Source: Alphaproteobacteria bacterium (GTDB lineage: Bacteria > Pseudomonadota > Alphaproteobacteria > CAAGCB01 > CAG-977). From it: 64,000 bases of DNA. The number at the start of each line of letters is the position of its first letter. The first letter of the stretch is position 1. The position numbers and the translations under genes are program-made. The notes under the pieces are model-generated. The model was not told where the DNA came from, did no database searches, and saw only the letters and a program-made list of their open reading frames with translations. The DNA lies in the NCBI GenBank assembly GCA_017616015.1, contig JAFZYY010000029.1, positions 66,101 through 130,100 of the forward strand, in the 5' to 3' direction. Below, piece after piece: positions 7,905 through 17,844 of this stretch.

Positions 7905-9074
7905 ATGAGGAAAAATTACCTCTTTACCAGCGAATCCGTTTCCGAAGGACACCCGGACAAGGTTTGCGACAGTATTTCAGACACATTATTGGATTTGTTC
8001 TTATCCTATGATCCGCAGGCGCGTTCCGCCGTGGAAACAATGGCGTCGACGGATCGCGTGATCATCTGCGGCGAAGCCCGTTTACCTGAAGAGATCAACA
8101 AGCAGATGATGGAAGATGCCGTTCGTCGCTGTATTAAAGATATAGGCTACGAGCAAAAAGGGTTTGATTGGCAGACGGTCGATATTCAGAATTTTATTCA
8201 TAAACAATCATCGGATATTGCCCGCGGTGTCGACGAAAGCGAAAATAAGGAAGAAGGCGCCGGCGATCAGGGCATTATTTTCGGCTATGCGACAAACGAA
8301 ATGGAAGGAACGGAGTATTCTCCGGCAACATTGTATTTATCTCACGCCATTTTGAAGGAATTGGCGCGTCTGCGTCATGCCGGCGAAATCAAATGGTTGC
8401 GCCCCGACGCGAAAAGTCAGGTGACGCTACGCTATGAAAACGGCAAACCCGTTGATGTGGATACGGTCGTCGTTTCGACTCAGCATACGGAAGAAGTGCC
8501 GTACGAGGAAATCCGCGAAACGGTGCGCGATGTTGTCAACAAGCTTTTGCCGAACGGTTGGAAGGTGAATGACAAGAAATTTTACGTCAATCCGACAGGG
8601 CGTTTTGTGATCGGCGGTCCTGACGGCGACACGGGACTGACGGGACGCAAGATCATCGTTGACACTTACGGCGGCGCGGTTGCGCATGGCGGCGGTGCTT
8701 TTTCGGGCAAGGATCCGACGAAAGTAGACCGTTCCGCAGCGTATGCGACACGCTATCTGGCCAAAAACATTGTCGCGGCCGGATTAGCGGATAAGGCGAT
8801 GATTCAGCTGGCGTACGCGATCGGCGTGGCAAAGCCGCTGGCCGTATATCTCGATACGTTCGGCACTTGCAAAGTTGACGAAGACAAGCTGGAAAAAATC
8901 CTGCCGGAAGTTATGGATTTGACGCCGCGCGGCATTCGCACGCATTTGCAGCTGAACCGTCCGATCTATCTGCCGACCTCGCGCTACGGTCATTTTGGAC
9001 GTACGCCCGGTGTCGACGGCGCTTTTCCGTGGGAAAAGACTGATCTGGCGGATAAACTGAAAGCGGCTTTTTAA
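7905..9074 (+). CDS. metK: S-adenosylmethionine synthase MetK
   Basis: 389 residues, full family length. MetK makes SAM from methionine and ATP. The N-terminal signature [16 protein letters not shown] (including the active-site His), the [10 protein letters not shown] segment and the [18 protein letters not shown] loop with its phosphate-binding residues are all present. The start follows GAGGAG. It is 3 bases from trmB and co-transcribed with it, so SAM synthesis is paired with a SAM-dependent tRNA methyltransferase, a common alphaproteobacterial arrangement. Confidence 0.97.
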   Translation: MRKNYLFTSESVSEGHPDKVCDSISDTLLDLFLSYDPQARSAVETMASTDRVIICGEARLPEEINKQMMEDAVRRCIKDIGYEQKGFDWQTVDIQNFIHKQSSDIARGVDESENKEEGAGDQGIIFGYATNEMEGTEYSPATLYLSHAILKELARLRHAGEIKWLRPDAKSQVTLRYENGKPVDVDTVVVSTQHTEEVPYEEIRETVRDVVNKLLPNGWKVNDKKFYVNPTGRFVIGGPDGDTGLTGRKIIVDTYGGAVAHGGGAFSGKDPTKVDRSAAYATRYLAKNIVAAGLADKAMIQLAYAIGVAKPLAVYLDTFGTCKVDEDKLEKILPEVMDLTPRGIRTHLQLNRPIYLPTSRYGHFGRTPGVDGAFPWEKTDLADKLKAAF

Positions 9075-9077
9075 GGT

Positions 9078-9818
9078 ATGGAACAAAACGGGACGACGGA
9101 TTATCGGTTTTACGGACGGCGGAAAGGCAAAAAGCTGAAACCTTCGCGGGAAGTGTTGCTTGATGCTTTTTTGCCGAAAGTGCGTTTGCCGGATCTGACC
9201 GACAGACAAAACGTCGATCCGGCGTCCTGTTTTTCTTTGCCGGTTCAATCCGTTTGGCTTGAAGTCGGTTTCGGCGGCGGCGAGCATCTGGCGGAGCAGT
9301 CCCGCCGTTATCCGCAAACCGGTTTTATCGGCGCGGAAGTTTTTTTAAACGGCGTGACAAATCTTCTGACTCATCTGACGGGCATGGAACGGCGCGGCGA
9401 CGTTGATGAAAACGTCGGTCTGGCGGAAGGGCGCGTCGATAATGTTCGCGTGTATGACGAAGATGTGCGCGACATTCTGCCGCGCTTTAAAGCGGGGGTT
9501 TTTGAACGGATTTATGTTCTTTTCCCCGATCCGTGGCCGAAAAGACGGCACGCGGACAGGCGTTTCATCGGACCTAAAAATCTGCCTGTTCTGGCGCGGC
9601 TGTTAAAGTCGGGCGGCGAACTGCGCGTGGCCAGCGACGATATGAACTATATCCGCTGGTCTTTGGAACATCTGATGAAGTCGCCCGATTTCGAATGGAC
9701 GGCTCAGACGGCGGACGACTGGCGCAAGCCGCCGACGGATTGGGTGAACACCCGTTATGAAATGAAGGCTTTGGCCAAAGGCAAAAAGCCCGTGTATTTA
9801 ATCTTTAAACGAAAGTAG
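9078..9818 (+). CDS. trmB: tRNA (guanine-N7-)-methyltransferase TrmB
   Basis: 246 residues. TrmB methylates G46 in the tRNA variable loop using SAM. The SAM-binding loop LEVGFGGGEHL (near residue 58), the FPDPWPKRRH motif and the C-terminal NTRYE segment are family hallmarks in the right order. The N-terminal 30 residues are basic, as usual for this tRNA-binding enzyme. It starts 3 bases after metK and ends 4 bases before the STAS gene, which suggests one transcript. Confidence 0.95.
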   Translation: MEQNGTTDYRFYGRRKGKKLKPSREVLLDAFLPKVRLPDLTDRQNVDPASCFSLPVQSVWLEVGFGGGEHLAEQSRRYPQTGFIGAEVFLNGVTNLLTHLTGMERRGDVDENVGLAEGRVDNVRVYDEDVRDILPRFKAGVFERIYVLFPDPWPKRRHADRRFIGPKNLPVLARLLKSGGELRVASDDMNYIRWSLEHLMKSPDFEWTAQTADDWRKPPTDWVNTRYEMKALAKGKKPVYLIFKRK

Positions 9819-9822
9819 GAAA

Positions 9823-10125
9823 ATGCAGGTATCAGTCAGAGCTACGCCCGAACAGCGTGAATTTTTTATTAAAGGCGATTTTACGACGCAGGACGAAAAG
9901 CTTTTTTTTGATGTTTTCGTTCAAATCCGCTCGATGACGGAGCCTCAGCTAGCGTTTAATCTGTCACAGTGCACTTTTATTGATTCCGCGGCGATGGGCA
10001 TGTTAGTCGTCGCGTGCGAGGAAGCCGCCAAACGCAATGTTTTCCGTTTGATTCATCAGGCGCCTCCGGAGCTGGAAAAAGTTTTGCGATCCGCCGGCTT
10101 TGATAAATTTTACGCTTTTCAGTAA
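9823..10125 (+). CDS. STAS-domain protein (anti-sigma factor antagonist type)
   Basis: 100 residues, all of which make a single STAS domain. The segment CTFIDSAAMGMLVVA contains the DS motif whose Ser is the phosphorylation site in SpoIIAA/RsbV-type proteins. A C-terminal helix ends LRSAGFDKFYAF, like the classic family ending. No anti-sigma kinase partner is visible nearby, so it may work with a partner elsewhere or in envelope lipid transport (MlaB-like). It is co-directional with metK-trmB and probably in their transcript. Confidence 0.75.
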   Translation: MQVSVRATPEQREFFIKGDFTTQDEKLFFDVFVQIRSMTEPQLAFNLSQCTFIDSAAMGMLVVACEEAAKRNVFRLIHQAPPELEKVLRSAGFDKFYAFQ

Positions 10126-10136
10126 TTTTAATAAAA

Positions 10137-10228
10137 AAAGCTTGCCTGAACGGACAAGCTTTGCTATGTATGGAGCATACATTCTTATAGTTTCTATGAG
10201 GGTGGGCTTAAAAAGCCCGCTTTTTTTT
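10137..10228 (+). ncRNA. Hairpin-rich leader or small RNA upstream of rimP
   Basis: Consecutive stems can be drawn: AAAGCTTG/CAAGCTTT (10137-10162), ATGTATG/CATACAT around a 3-base loop (10166-10182), a short ATAG/CTAT stem, then GTGGGCTT/AAGCCCGC with eight T residues (10202-10228). The last is an intrinsic terminator only 22 bases before the rimP start. This could be the 3' end of the metK operon transcript, an attenuator for the rimP-nusA-infB operon, or a separate small RNA. The pairing is visible; transcription is inferred. Confidence 0.4.
10202..10228 (+). terminator. Intrinsic terminator upstream of rimP
   Basis: A GGGCTT/AAGCCC core extended to 8 pairs with one G-T, followed by T8. 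It either ends the metK-trmB-STAS transcript or acts as an attenuator. Confidence 0.8.
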
Positions 10229-10249
10229 ATGGTAAGAACCGGAGGGAAA

Positions 10250-10747
10250 ATGGCCTTAAACGAAACATTGAACGCGTTGATTGAACCGATTTGCGCCGAA
10301 ATGGGCTATGATTTGGTCCGTTTGCAACTGCAGGGCGGCAATACGCGCAAAGTGTTGCAGATCATGGCGGAACGCAAAGACCGCAAAGCGATGACGGTCG
10401 AGGATTGCGCCGATTTAAGCCGCGCGATTTCTCCGGTGTTAGATGAAAAAGATCCGATCGAGGACAATTATACTTTGGAGGTCAGCTCCCCGGGAATTGA
10501 CCGTCCTTTGGTAAAGTTGGACGATTTCGACCGGTTCAAAGGGTTTGAAGCAAAAGTCGAAGCGCTTTCTTTGGTCAACGGCAGGAAACGTTTTTCCGGC
10601 CGTTTGCAGGGGACAGACGGAAATGATGTCGTTATCGGATTTGAAGGCGACTGCGTCCGCATTCCCTTCGATCAGATTGCGAAAGCGAAGCTGGTCTTGA
10701 CGGACGAGCTTTTAGCGGCTTTTTCTTCGCAGGACGATGAGGAATAA
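10250..10747 (+). CDS. rimP: Ribosome maturation factor RimP
   Basis: 165 residues from the ATG at 10250, which has a GGAGGG ribosome site 4 bases upstream; longer in-frame starts would read through the terminator hairpin. RimP assists late 30S assembly. The N-terminal domain contains MGYDLVRLQLQ, the linker has the family motif YTLEVSSPGIDRPL, and the C-terminal part is an Sm-like beta barrel (about 95-160). It is first in rimP-nusA-ylxR-infB-rbfA, the standard bacterial order. Confidence 0.95.
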   Translation: MALNETLNALIEPICAEMGYDLVRLQLQGGNTRKVLQIMAERKDRKAMTVEDCADLSRAISPVLDEKDPIEDNYTLEVSSPGIDRPLVKLDDFDRFKGFEAKVEALSLVNGRKRFSGRLQGTDGNDVVIGFEGDCVRIPFDQIAKAKLVLTDELLAAFSSQDDEE

Positions 10748-10761
10748 AAGGAAAAAAACTG

Positions 10762-12297
10762 ATGGAAAATACGGCAGCTTTACCGCGTCCCGAACTGTTA
10801 CAGGTGGCAGACGCGGTCGCCCGCGACAAGGGCATTGACAGAGACGAAGTTCTGGGCGCTATGGAATTTGCCATTCAAAAGGCAGGACGTTCCAAATACG
10901 GTCAGGAACACGACATTCGCGCGACGATCAGCCGCAAAGACGGCGCAATTACGATGGCGCGTTATATCGAAGTTGTTCCCGATGACGCGGAAATCGAAAA
11001 CGAAGCCGCGCAAATCACGGAATCAAAAGCGCGTAAAAAGGACAGCTCTCTGAAAGCCGGCGATTTTATTATTGATCCTCTGCCGCCGATCGATTTCGGC
11101 CGCATCGCGGCGCAGACGGCCAAGCAGGTAATCGTGCAGAAAGTCCGCGACGCCGAACGCATTCGTCAATATAATGAATACAAAGATAAAATCGGCGAAA
11201 TCATCAACGGCGTTGTCAAACGTGTCGAAACAGGCAACATTATCGTTGATATGGGACGTGCGGAAGCCGTGCTTCGTTGGGACGAACTGATTCCCCGCGA
11301 ACAGTTCCATAACGGCGACAGAATTCGGGCTTATTTAATGGACGTTCGGCAGGAACCCAGAGGTCCGCAGATCTTCTTGTCCCGCACACACCCTCAGTTT
11401 ATGGCCAAGCTGTTTACGCAGGAAGTGCCGGAAATTTATGACGGCGTGATCGAGATCAAGGCGGTTGCGCGCGATCCGGGATCCAGAGCCAAAATGGCGG
11501 TCGTCGCTTCCGATTCTTCAATTGATCCGGTCGGCGCGTGCGTCGGTATGCGCGGTGTGCGCGTTCAGGCGGTCGTAACGGAATTGCAGGGTGAAAAAGT
11601 AGATATTATTCAATGGTCGCCCGATCCGGCGGTCTTTATCGTGAACGCTCTGGCTCCGGCGGAAGTGGTCAAAGTCGTTTTGGACGAAGAGGATCACAGA
11701 ATCGAAGTCGTCGTTCCCGACGATCAGTTGTCATTGGCGATCGGTCGCCGCGGTCAGAATGTGCGCCTGGCGTCTCAGCTGACCGGCTGGTACATCGATA
11801 TTCTGACCGAAGCCGAAGAATCCGAACGTCGCCAGAGCGAAGTCAAAGTCCGCACGCAGTTGTTTATGGACGCTTTGGACGTGGACGACGTCATCGCTCA
11901 TTTGCTGGTGGCGGAAGGATTTACTTCGGTCGGCGAAGTCGCTTTTGTGCCGTTGGCGGAAATTTCTTCTATAGAAGGATTTGACGAAGACATCGCGACG
12001 GAACTGCAAAACCGCGCTAAAGCCTATGTTGATAAACAGAATGCCGAATTCGCCGTTCGCAGCAAGGAATTGGGCGTTGATGCCAGCCTGATCGGCTTTG
12101 AAGGGTTGGAGCAGGGCATGATCGTCAAAATGGCTGAAAAAGGCGTCAAAACGCTGGACGATTTCGCCGATTTGGCCAGTGACGAACTGCTGGAAATCCT
12201 GGGCGAAAACGTAATGACGGCACATGATGCAGACGCTTTGATTATGAAAGCGCGCGAAAAATTAGGTTGGTTTGCTGATGACGGCAAAGAAGCCTAA
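10762..12297 (+). CDS. nusA: Transcription termination/antitermination factor NusA
   Basis: 511 residues with the alphaproteobacterial layout. An N-terminal RNAP-binding domain (1-125) is followed by S1 (about 135-200), two KH domains (about 205-345, with VVPDDQLSLAIGRRGQNVRL), then two C-terminal acidic helix-hairpin-helix repeats (about 365-500). NusA controls pausing, termination and antitermination. It lies between rimP and the YlxR/L7Ae gene and overlaps the latter by 20 bases. Confidence 0.97.
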   Translation: MENTAALPRPELLQVADAVARDKGIDRDEVLGAMEFAIQKAGRSKYGQEHDIRATISRKDGAITMARYIEVVPDDAEIENEAAQITESKARKKDSSLKAGDFIIDPLPPIDFGRIAAQTAKQVIVQKVRDAERIRQYNEYKDKIGEIINGVVKRVETGNIIVDMGRAEAVLRWDELIPREQFHNGDRIRAYLMDVRQEPRGPQIFLSRTHPQFMAKLFTQEVPEIYDGVIEIKAVARDPGSRAKMAVVASDSSIDPVGACVGMRGVRVQAVVTELQGEKVDIIQWSPDPAVFIVNALAPAEVVKVVLDEEDHRIEVVVPDDQLSLAIGRRGQNVRLASQLTGWYIDILTEAEESERRQSEVKVRTQLFMDALDVDDVIAHLLVAEGFTSVGEVAFVPLAEISSIEGFDEDIATELQNRAKAYVDKQNAEFAVRSKELGVDASLIGFEGLEQGMIVKMAEKGVKTLDDFADLASDELLEILGENVMTAHDADALIMKAREKLGWFADDGKEA

Positions 12298-12928
12298 AAA
12301 ACAAAAAAAATGCTGGCGGGGGAGACCTTCCCCCGACGGCTTGTCCCGTAAACACGAAGACACGGTTAGGCGCTGCATCGTCACGCAGGAAACGTTGCCG
12401 ATGGAAAGTTTGATCCGTTTTGGTGTTGCTCCGGACGGCGCTCTGGTTCCCGATTTGGCGCATAAACTGCCGGGACGCGGAATTTGGGTGAAGGCGGACA
12501 GGGAAATCGTCGAAACGGCTTGTCAAAAGAACTTGTTTACAAAAGCTGCCAGACGGAAAGTAACTTGTCCGGAAAATATGGACGGACTGATAAACAATCT
12601 GTTCGTCAAACGATTGCAAAGCCTGTTGGGCGTGGCTAAAAAGGCCGGCCTGGTCGTCGCGGGTTTTGAAAAGGTCGCCGAAGCGTTGCGCAAAGGGCAG
12701 GTCGTCTGCCTGATCGAAGCAACCGATGCGGCCGAAGACGGCAAAGAAAAACTGAACCGTTTGAATGACGGGCTTCCCGTCATTCAGGTTTTAACGGCCG
12801 ATCAGGCGGCGCAGGCTCTGGGAACGGGGACTTGCGTGCATGCGGCAATGAAATCCGGCGGCGTCAGTGATTTATTTGTTGCGGAAGCAAGGCGTTTTGC
12901 GGCATATTGCAAAACTGAACTCTTTTAA
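12278..12928 (+). CDS. YlxR (RnpM)-L7Ae two-domain RNA-binding protein
   Basis: 216 residues. The first half (about 28-105) is a DUF448/YlxR domain: RRCIVTQETLPMESLIRF, then LPGRGIWVKADREIV. The second half (about 112-200) is an L7Ae/YlxQ-type kink-turn-binding fold: LLGVAKKAGLVVAGF, then KGQVVCLIEATDAAEDG. In Firmicutes these are two genes, ylxR and ylxQ, at this same site; the fused form is usual in alphaproteobacteria. YlxR has been linked to RNase P modulation (RnpM). The ATG at 12278 inside the nusA end is the first true ATG; the codons before it are TTG and CTG. Confidence 0.88.
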   Translation: MTAKKPKKQKKCWRGRPSPDGLSRKHEDTVRRCIVTQETLPMESLIRFGVAPDGALVPDLAHKLPGRGIWVKADREIVETACQKNLFTKAARRKVTCPENMDGLINNLFVKRLQSLLGVAKKAGLVVAGFEKVAEALRKGQVVCLIEATDAAEDGKEKLNRLNDGLPVIQVLTADQAAQALGTGTCVHAAMKSGGVSDLFVAEARRFAAYCKTELF

Positions 12929-12951
12929 GGTGTAAAAAGGCTGATTGATTT

Positions 12952-15477
12952 ATGACAGACTCGAACGATAAAAAAGCGAAAACATTAACCCTTTCTTTGA
13001 AGAAAACGGTCGATGTGGGACATGTGCATCAAAACACAGCGGGCGGACGATCCAGACCCGTGCAGGTTGAAGTGCGCAAAAAACGTTCTTTCGTGACGGA
13101 CGCGCAGGGCAATATTCAGGGCGTAAAGGAAGCCGATACAAGCTCTGTCGAAGTCTTGGACAGTGAAAAAGCCCGTCGGCTGAAAGTGCTGAAAGACGCG
13201 ATTAAAGAGGACGAGGAAAATCGTATCAAGGCCGAAGAAGAAGCTAAACTCCGCGCCATCGAAGAAGAAAAACGCAAAGCCGAAGAAGCCGAACGCAAAC
13301 GCCTTGAAGCCGAAGAAGCTAAAAAACAGTCTGTCGAAAAGCCTGTCGAAAAACCGGTCGTCGCTCCCGTCAAAAAAGAAGAGCGCAAGAAACCTGCGGA
13401 TAAGCGTCCGGCTCCCGTTCAGCATCAACAACCCGCTTTAACGCCGGAGGACGCCGAAGCCGCTGAAAACCACCGCCTGAAAACCAGTTATAAACGGCGC
13501 GAATTCCATGATGACGAAATGCGCGGCAATCATTCCAGACGAGGAAACGGCGGCGAAGACAAATGGCGCGGCGGCCGCATGAATATGTCGGCTTTGATGC
13601 GCGGCGACGATGACGAAGGACGCGGACGTTCTCTGGCGTCCATCAAGCGCGCCCGCGAAAAAGAACGCCAGAAAATGGCAGGGCCGGCCAAGCCTGCGGA
13701 AAAAGTTTACCGCGAAGTCATCATTCCCGAAACGATTACCGTTCAGGAATTGGCTTCCCGTATGTCCGAACGCGGCGCCGACGTCGTTAAACAGTTAATG
13801 AAAATGGGCGTAATGGCGACGATTACGCAAACGATTGACGCGGACATCGCGCAAATCATCGTTGAAGAAATGGGACACAAGGCCAAACGCGTCAACGAAT
13901 CCGATGTTGAAGACAATCTGCGCGACGCGCCCGACGCCGACGAAGACAAGTTGCCCCGTCCGCCCGTTGTGACGGTTATGGGACACGTTGACCACGGCAA
14001 AACGTCTTTGCTGGACAACCTGCGTTCGACCGACGTCGCGGCGCACGAAGCCGGTGGCATCACGCAGCACATCGGCGCGTATCAGATTACTTTGGAAAAC
14101 GGTCAGAAAGTGACATTCATCGACACGCCGGGGCACGCCGCCTTTACGGAAATGCGCGCCCGCGGGGCAAAGGTGACGGATATTGTCGTTCTGGTCGTCG
14201 CGGCGAACGACGGTATCATGCCGCAGACGATTGAAGCGATTACGCACGCGAAAGCGGCGGGCGTTCCGATTGTTGTCGCGATCAACAAAATCGACGTTCC
14301 GGGGGCAAATCCGGAAAAGGTTCGCACGGATTTATTGTCGCACGAAGTCGTTGTCGAAAGCATGGGCGGCGACGTGTTGTCGGTGGAGGTTTCCGCCAAG
14401 AAACGCATCAATCTGGACAAGTTGGTCGAAGCGATTTTGTTGCAGGCTGAAATTCTGGATTTAAAAGCTAATCCGAACCACACAGCCGAAGGCGCGATCA
14501 TCGAAGCCAAAATGGAAAAGGGACGCGGTTCCGTCGCGACCGTTCTGGTTCAGCGCGGGACTTTGCATCAGGGTGATATTTTTGTCGCCGGCAAAGACTG
14601 GGGACGCGTGCGCGCGATGGTGGACGAACGCGGTCAGCGCGTGACCGAAGCGGGGCCGTCTTTCCCCGTTGAAGTGCTGGGCTTCCAGTCCACGCCGTCC
14701 GCCGGTGATGACTTTATCGTCGTCAATGACGAGGATCGCGCCCGCGAAGTCGCCGCTTACCGTCAGCGCAAGGAACGCGAAGCTTTGCAGGTGCGTTCGA
14801 CGCGTTCGGCGATGGAACAGATGTTTGACAAGATCAAGTCCGGCGAAGCCAAAGAATTGCCGATTGTGATTAAGGCCGACGTTCAGGGCTCCGTTGAAGC
14901 GCTGACGGCGACTTTGAACAAGATTTCCACGGACAAGGCCAAAGTCCGCATTCTGCATGCGGCAGTCGGTGCGATCAACGAATCCGACGTTACTTTGGCC
15001 AAGGCTTCCAGCGCTTTGATTATCGGCTTTAACGTCCGCGCGAACACGTTGGCGCGTACGGCGGCAAAGCGCGACGGTATCGAAATCCGTTATCATTCCA
15101 TTATTTATAATGTGGCTGATGACGTTCACGCCGCTCTGGAAGGCATGCTGGCGCCCGAACTGCACGAAAAGATTCTGGGCTATGCGAAAATCCGTCAGGT
15201 TTACAATATTTCCAAAGTGGGCAAAGTAGCCGGCTGTATGGTCAAGGAAGGCCTGATGAAGCGCGGCGCCCATGTCCGTTTGTTGAGGTCGAATGTTGTG
15301 TACCACGATGGTATGATGGCACAGCTGAAACGCTTCAAGGACGACGTCAAGGAAGTCCGCGAAGGGTTCGAATGCGGCATGAGCTTTGAAAACTTCAACG
15401 ACATTCAGGTCGATGACACGGTCGAATGTTACGAAATCGAAGAAGTTGCCGCCAAGCTCGAGGAAGTGCAATTATAA
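12952..15477 (+). CDS. infB: Translation initiation factor IF-2
   Basis: 841 residues. IF-2 is the GTPase that brings initiator tRNA to the 30S subunit. The first 250 residues are a low-complexity, charged linker of Glu/Lys/Ala-rich repeats (about 80-150) with the IF-2 N-terminal motif near residue 10. The IF2_N domain follows, then the G domain with [15 protein letters not shown] (about 344), DTPGHAAF and NKID, then domains II-IV up to the fMet-tRNA-binding C2 region. Family length and gene order match. Confidence 0.97.
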   Translation: MTDSNDKKAKTLTLSLKKTVDVGHVHQNTAGGRSRPVQVEVRKKRSFVTDAQGNIQGVKEADTSSVEVLDSEKARRLKVLKDAIKEDEENRIKAEEEAKLRAIEEEKRKAEEAERKRLEAEEAKKQSVEKPVEKPVVAPVKKEERKKPADKRPAPVQHQQPALTPEDAEAAENHRLKTSYKRREFHDDEMRGNHSRRGNGGEDKWRGGRMNMSALMRGDDDEGRGRSLASIKRAREKERQKMAGPAKPAEKVYREVIIPETITVQELASRMSERGADVVKQLMKMGVMATITQTIDADIAQIIVEEMGHKAKRVNESDVEDNLRDAPDADEDKLPRPPVVTVMGHVDHGKTSLLDNLRSTDVAAHEAGGITQHIGAYQITLENGQKVTFIDTPGHAAFTEMRARGAKVTDIVVLVVAANDGIMPQTIEAITHAKAAGVPIVVAINKIDVPGANPEKVRTDLLSHEVVVESMGGDVLSVEVSAKKRINLDKLVEAILLQAEILDLKANPNHTAEGAIIEAKMEKGRGSVATVLVQRGTLHQGDIFVAGKDWGRVRAMVDERGQRVTEAGPSFPVEVLGFQSTPSAGDDFIVVNDEDRAREVAAYRQRKEREALQVRSTRSAMEQMFDKIKSGEAKELPIVIKADVQGSVEALTATLNKISTDKAKVRILHAAVGAINESDVTLAKASSALIIGFNVRANTLARTAAKRDGIEIRYHSIIYNVADDVHAALEGMLAPELHEKILGYAKIRQVYNISKVGKVAGCMVKEGLMKRGAHVRLLRSNVVYHDGMMAQLKRFKDDVKEVREGFECGMSFENFNDIQVDDTVECYEIEEVAAKLEEVQL

Positions 15478-15496
15478 GAATTAAGGAGGACGGCTT

Positions 15497-15919
15497 ATGC
15501 GTTCTGATCCCAGACCCGTGACACAGCGTCAGCTGCGCGTCGCGGAACAGATACGGCATATTTTGGCGGATTGTTTTCAGCGCGGCGACGTGCCGAAAGA
15601 CTTTTTGGGTTGTCCGCCCGTTTCCGTGATGGAAGTTAAGGTGTCGCCTGATTTTTCGTACTGCAAGGCGTATATCTCCGTTTTGTCGATCGAGCCGAAT
15701 TCAGCGGAAGAACTGGCTAAAGCGCTGAATAAGCAGTCCGGCTTTTTCCGCAGGATTCTGGGAACTAAAATCCGCCTGCGCCTGACGCCGGAAATCCGCT
15801 TTTTCGCGGACGGCGCGCAGTCGGAAGCCGATAAAATCGACGCTTTGCTGGCTTCCGAAAAGGTGCAAAGAGACTTGATTCCTTCCGAACCGACGGAGGA
15901 AGACGGAACAAATGATTAA
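15497..15919 (+). CDS. rbfA: Ribosome-binding factor A
   Basis: 140 residues, preceded by AAGGAGG. RbfA is a KH-like 30S assembly factor needed for 16S 5' end processing and cold adaptation. It has the typical start (RQLRVAEQIRHILADCF), VMEVKVSPDFSYCKAYISVL in the middle and IRLRLTPEIRFFAD near the end. The last 8 bases overlap the start of the HAD gene, whereas truB normally comes next in this operon. Confidence 0.93.
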   Translation: MRSDPRPVTQRQLRVAEQIRHILADCFQRGDVPKDFLGCPPVSVMEVKVSPDFSYCKAYISVLSIEPNSAEELAKALNKQSGFFRRILGTKIRLRLTPEIRFFADGAQSEADKIDALLASEKVQRDLIPSEPTEEDGTND

Positions 15920-16688
15920 AGCCGTTTTTTTCGATATAGACGGTACGCTTGTCCCTCATGCCGCTTACGGAATGCCCGATTCGACCAGACAGGCATTGGA
16001 AGCGGTGCGGCAGAAAGGCATTAAACTGTTTTTATCGACGGGGCGATCTCCCAACGGTATCGGGTTTTTGGAAAAAGAGTTTGATTTCGACGGGGTGATT
16101 TCCTTTAACGGTCAATATTGTTTTGATCGCTCGGGCGTTTTGCGTCAGGATCCGTTGCCTGCTGAAGAAGTGTTATCCGTTTTGCCTTATTTGGAAGAAA
16201 AGCAAATCTCCGCCAATTTTGAAACGCTTGAGGGCGACGGATTTAATTTTATTAATGATCGTGTGCTTGATTTTGCCCGGCGCTTTCATGTTGTTGAAAA
16301 GGAATTGCGAGTCGTCGACATAGCTTCTGCCGAACGGACGGTTTATCATATGTTGCTTTTCGTTACGAGTCAGGAAGAGGAAGACGTGATGCGGCGCTTG
16401 CCTCATTGTAAAGCGTTGCGTTGGTGTTCGGATTTTGTCAACGTAATCAATCGGGACGGCGGGAAATCTGTCGGGATTTCCGCTTTTTGCCAAAAATACG
16501 GCTTTGAGCGCGAAGAAATCATGGCGTTCGGCGACGGCGGCAACGATGTGGATATGCTGGAATATGCCGGTATTGGCGTCGCGATGGGCAATGCGGAAAC
16601 GGAAACCAAAGCCGCCGCTGATTATGTCACGACAGCCGTTGACGATAACGGCATTTACAACGCATTAAAGCATTTTGAAGTGATTTAA
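15912..16688 (+). CDS. Cof-type HAD-IIB hydrolase
   Basis: 258 residues. HAD motif I is FFDIDGTLVP at the N-terminus, motif II LFLSTGRSP, and motifs III/IV GDGGNDVDMLEYAG near residue 210. A type IIB cap lies in between (about 85-185). Members dephosphorylate sugar phosphates or flavin and pyridoxal phosphates; the substrate cannot be told. It overlaps rbfA by 8 bases and so is probably translated with the ribosome-factor operon. Its position between rbfA and truB is unusual. Confidence 0.85.
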   Translation: MIKAVFFDIDGTLVPHAAYGMPDSTRQALEAVRQKGIKLFLSTGRSPNGIGFLEKEFDFDGVISFNGQYCFDRSGVLRQDPLPAEEVLSVLPYLEEKQISANFETLEGDGFNFINDRVLDFARRFHVVEKELRVVDIASAERTVYHMLLFVTSQEEEDVMRRLPHCKALRWCSDFVNVINRDGGKSVGISAFCQKYGFEREEIMAFGDGGNDVDMLEYAGIGVAMGNAETETKAAADYVTTAVDDNGIYNALKHFEVI

Positions 16689-16732
16689 AGCTTTTAAGAT
16701 AAATCAAAAAATCATTTAAAACTTTGATTTGA

Positions 16733-17515
16733 TTAATATTGATAATACAGCATAGTAATCCCATACTTTCCTTTTGATGAAACAGTTTCTTCAATCAAAG
16801 TTTTATCCGAATACGGCAAGGGCCAAGAAATCGCTTTTTTTCTGATGATGTTTTGTTTTTCAAAATTTTCATTCTCTGAATAAAGTATACTTGTAGGCAT
16901 TTTTTGTTTCGGACGTAAGTTTAGATAAGGAAAATTTTTTGATTTTGAAAAGTATCGAACCTTATTATCTATTGAAAAAATAAAAGCAATAGGAATTTTT
17001 GAAAGTCGTGAAACTGTATGAATTATAGCTTCGGTACTTACACTGAATTTTTCTGCCATTTCTAAAATAAATTTTAGGTCAAGCAATGGTGTTGAATTTA
17101 TGTGTTTTAGAACGAATTTGTCAGGCATTAATATATATGATGCGAATAAATTAGCTTCTTTTTCTTTTTCATGGTTAGTAAAAGAAAGTTGTTTAGCTTC
17201 ACAGTTGAAGTTTTGTTTATGCTTTGGATTAAGATAATGTCCTAATTCGTGAGCAATTGTGAACCGCTCGCGTCCGGGGCAGTCAGTATGTTCTTTGTAT
17301 GTTATAACGCCAGATGTTTTTTCTTCGTTCGCCAGTAAAGCTCCTTCAAAATCGATATCTTTTTCCGAAAAGATTTCTTTTATTCCAGCCGCTTTTGCTA
17401 TTTCCCGAATAGGAACCGGAATATGAATATGAGGATTTTGGCGAAAAATCTCCTCAGCAATTTTCAAAGGATCAACTATGTTTGTAAAATTTGCTAAATT
17501 AATTTGAATAGTCAT
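16733..17515 (-). CDS. ImmA/IrrE-family metallopeptidase
   Basis: 260 residues. The zinc peptidase motif HEXXH appears as TIAHELGHYLNP (about residue 90). Beyond it the middle region resembles COG2856 proteins and the C-terminal 80 residues are unassigned. ImmA-type peptidases cleave a partner XRE repressor to switch on mobile or stress genes. The gene overlaps the XRE gene upstream by 4 bases (ATGA), so the pair is co-translated. The block is visibly more AT-rich than the flanking operons, suggesting acquisition. Confidence 0.8.
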   Translation of the reverse strand: MTIQINLANFTNIVDPLKIAEEIFRQNPHIHIPVPIREIAKAAGIKEIFSEKDIDFEGALLANEEKTSGVITYKEHTDCPGRERFTIAHELGHYLNPKHKQNFNCEAKQLSFTNHEKEKEANLFASYILMPDKFVLKHINSTPLLDLKFILEMAEKFSVSTEAIIHTVSRLSKIPIAFIFSIDNKVRYFSKSKNFPYLNLRPKQKMPTSILYSENENFEKQNIIRKKAISWPLPYSDKTLIEETVSSKGKYGITMLYYQY

Positions 17516-17844
17516 TCTTTTTTTGTTTCTTCAGTGCGTTCTGTTTCGCTTTCTTTTAAGAATTTAGCCATTTTTTTTAGAACCTCTAAGCTTTTTGGCG
17601 ATAGATTTTCAAATTCGCGTCCGTAAGCTTGAATTGAAGAGGCGTTTTCATTTCCAACAAGAGAATCAATAGAAATTTTAAAATGATTGGCAAGTTTTTG
17701 AAGAATGGATAAAGAAGGATTTTTACTTCTGTTTTTTTCCATTTCCCATAAGTGGGCTTTTGTTATTCCGATAGAATCGGCTAATTCTTGCAAACTCTCG
17801 TTGTGTTCCACTCTGAGTTGCGTGATTTTTTCTCCCAATGTCAA
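17512..17844 (-). CDS. XRE-family repressor partnered with the ImmA peptidase
   Basis: 110 residues. An N-terminal HTH (MTLGEKITQLRVEHNESLQE, then GITKAHLWEMEKNRSKNPSL) spans about residues 1-65, and the remainder is a charged tail ending in Glu/Thr/Lys. It is similar to ImmR/Rap-type repressors. Its start lies 156 bases from the divergent HNH gene, and the AT-rich region between would hold both promoters. It is likely autoregulated and cleaved by the downstream peptidase, by analogy with ImmR-ImmA. Confidence 0.82.
   Translation of the reverse strand: MTLGEKITQLRVEHNESLQELADSIGITKAHLWEMEKNRSKNPSLSILQKLANHFKISIDSLVGNENASSIQAYGREFENLSPKSLEVLKKMAKFLKESETERTEETKKE

Noticed and set aside
14461-15471. 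336-codon minus-strand frame inside infB
   Set aside because: Shadow of infB; no start signal and no protein-like hydrophobic pattern.
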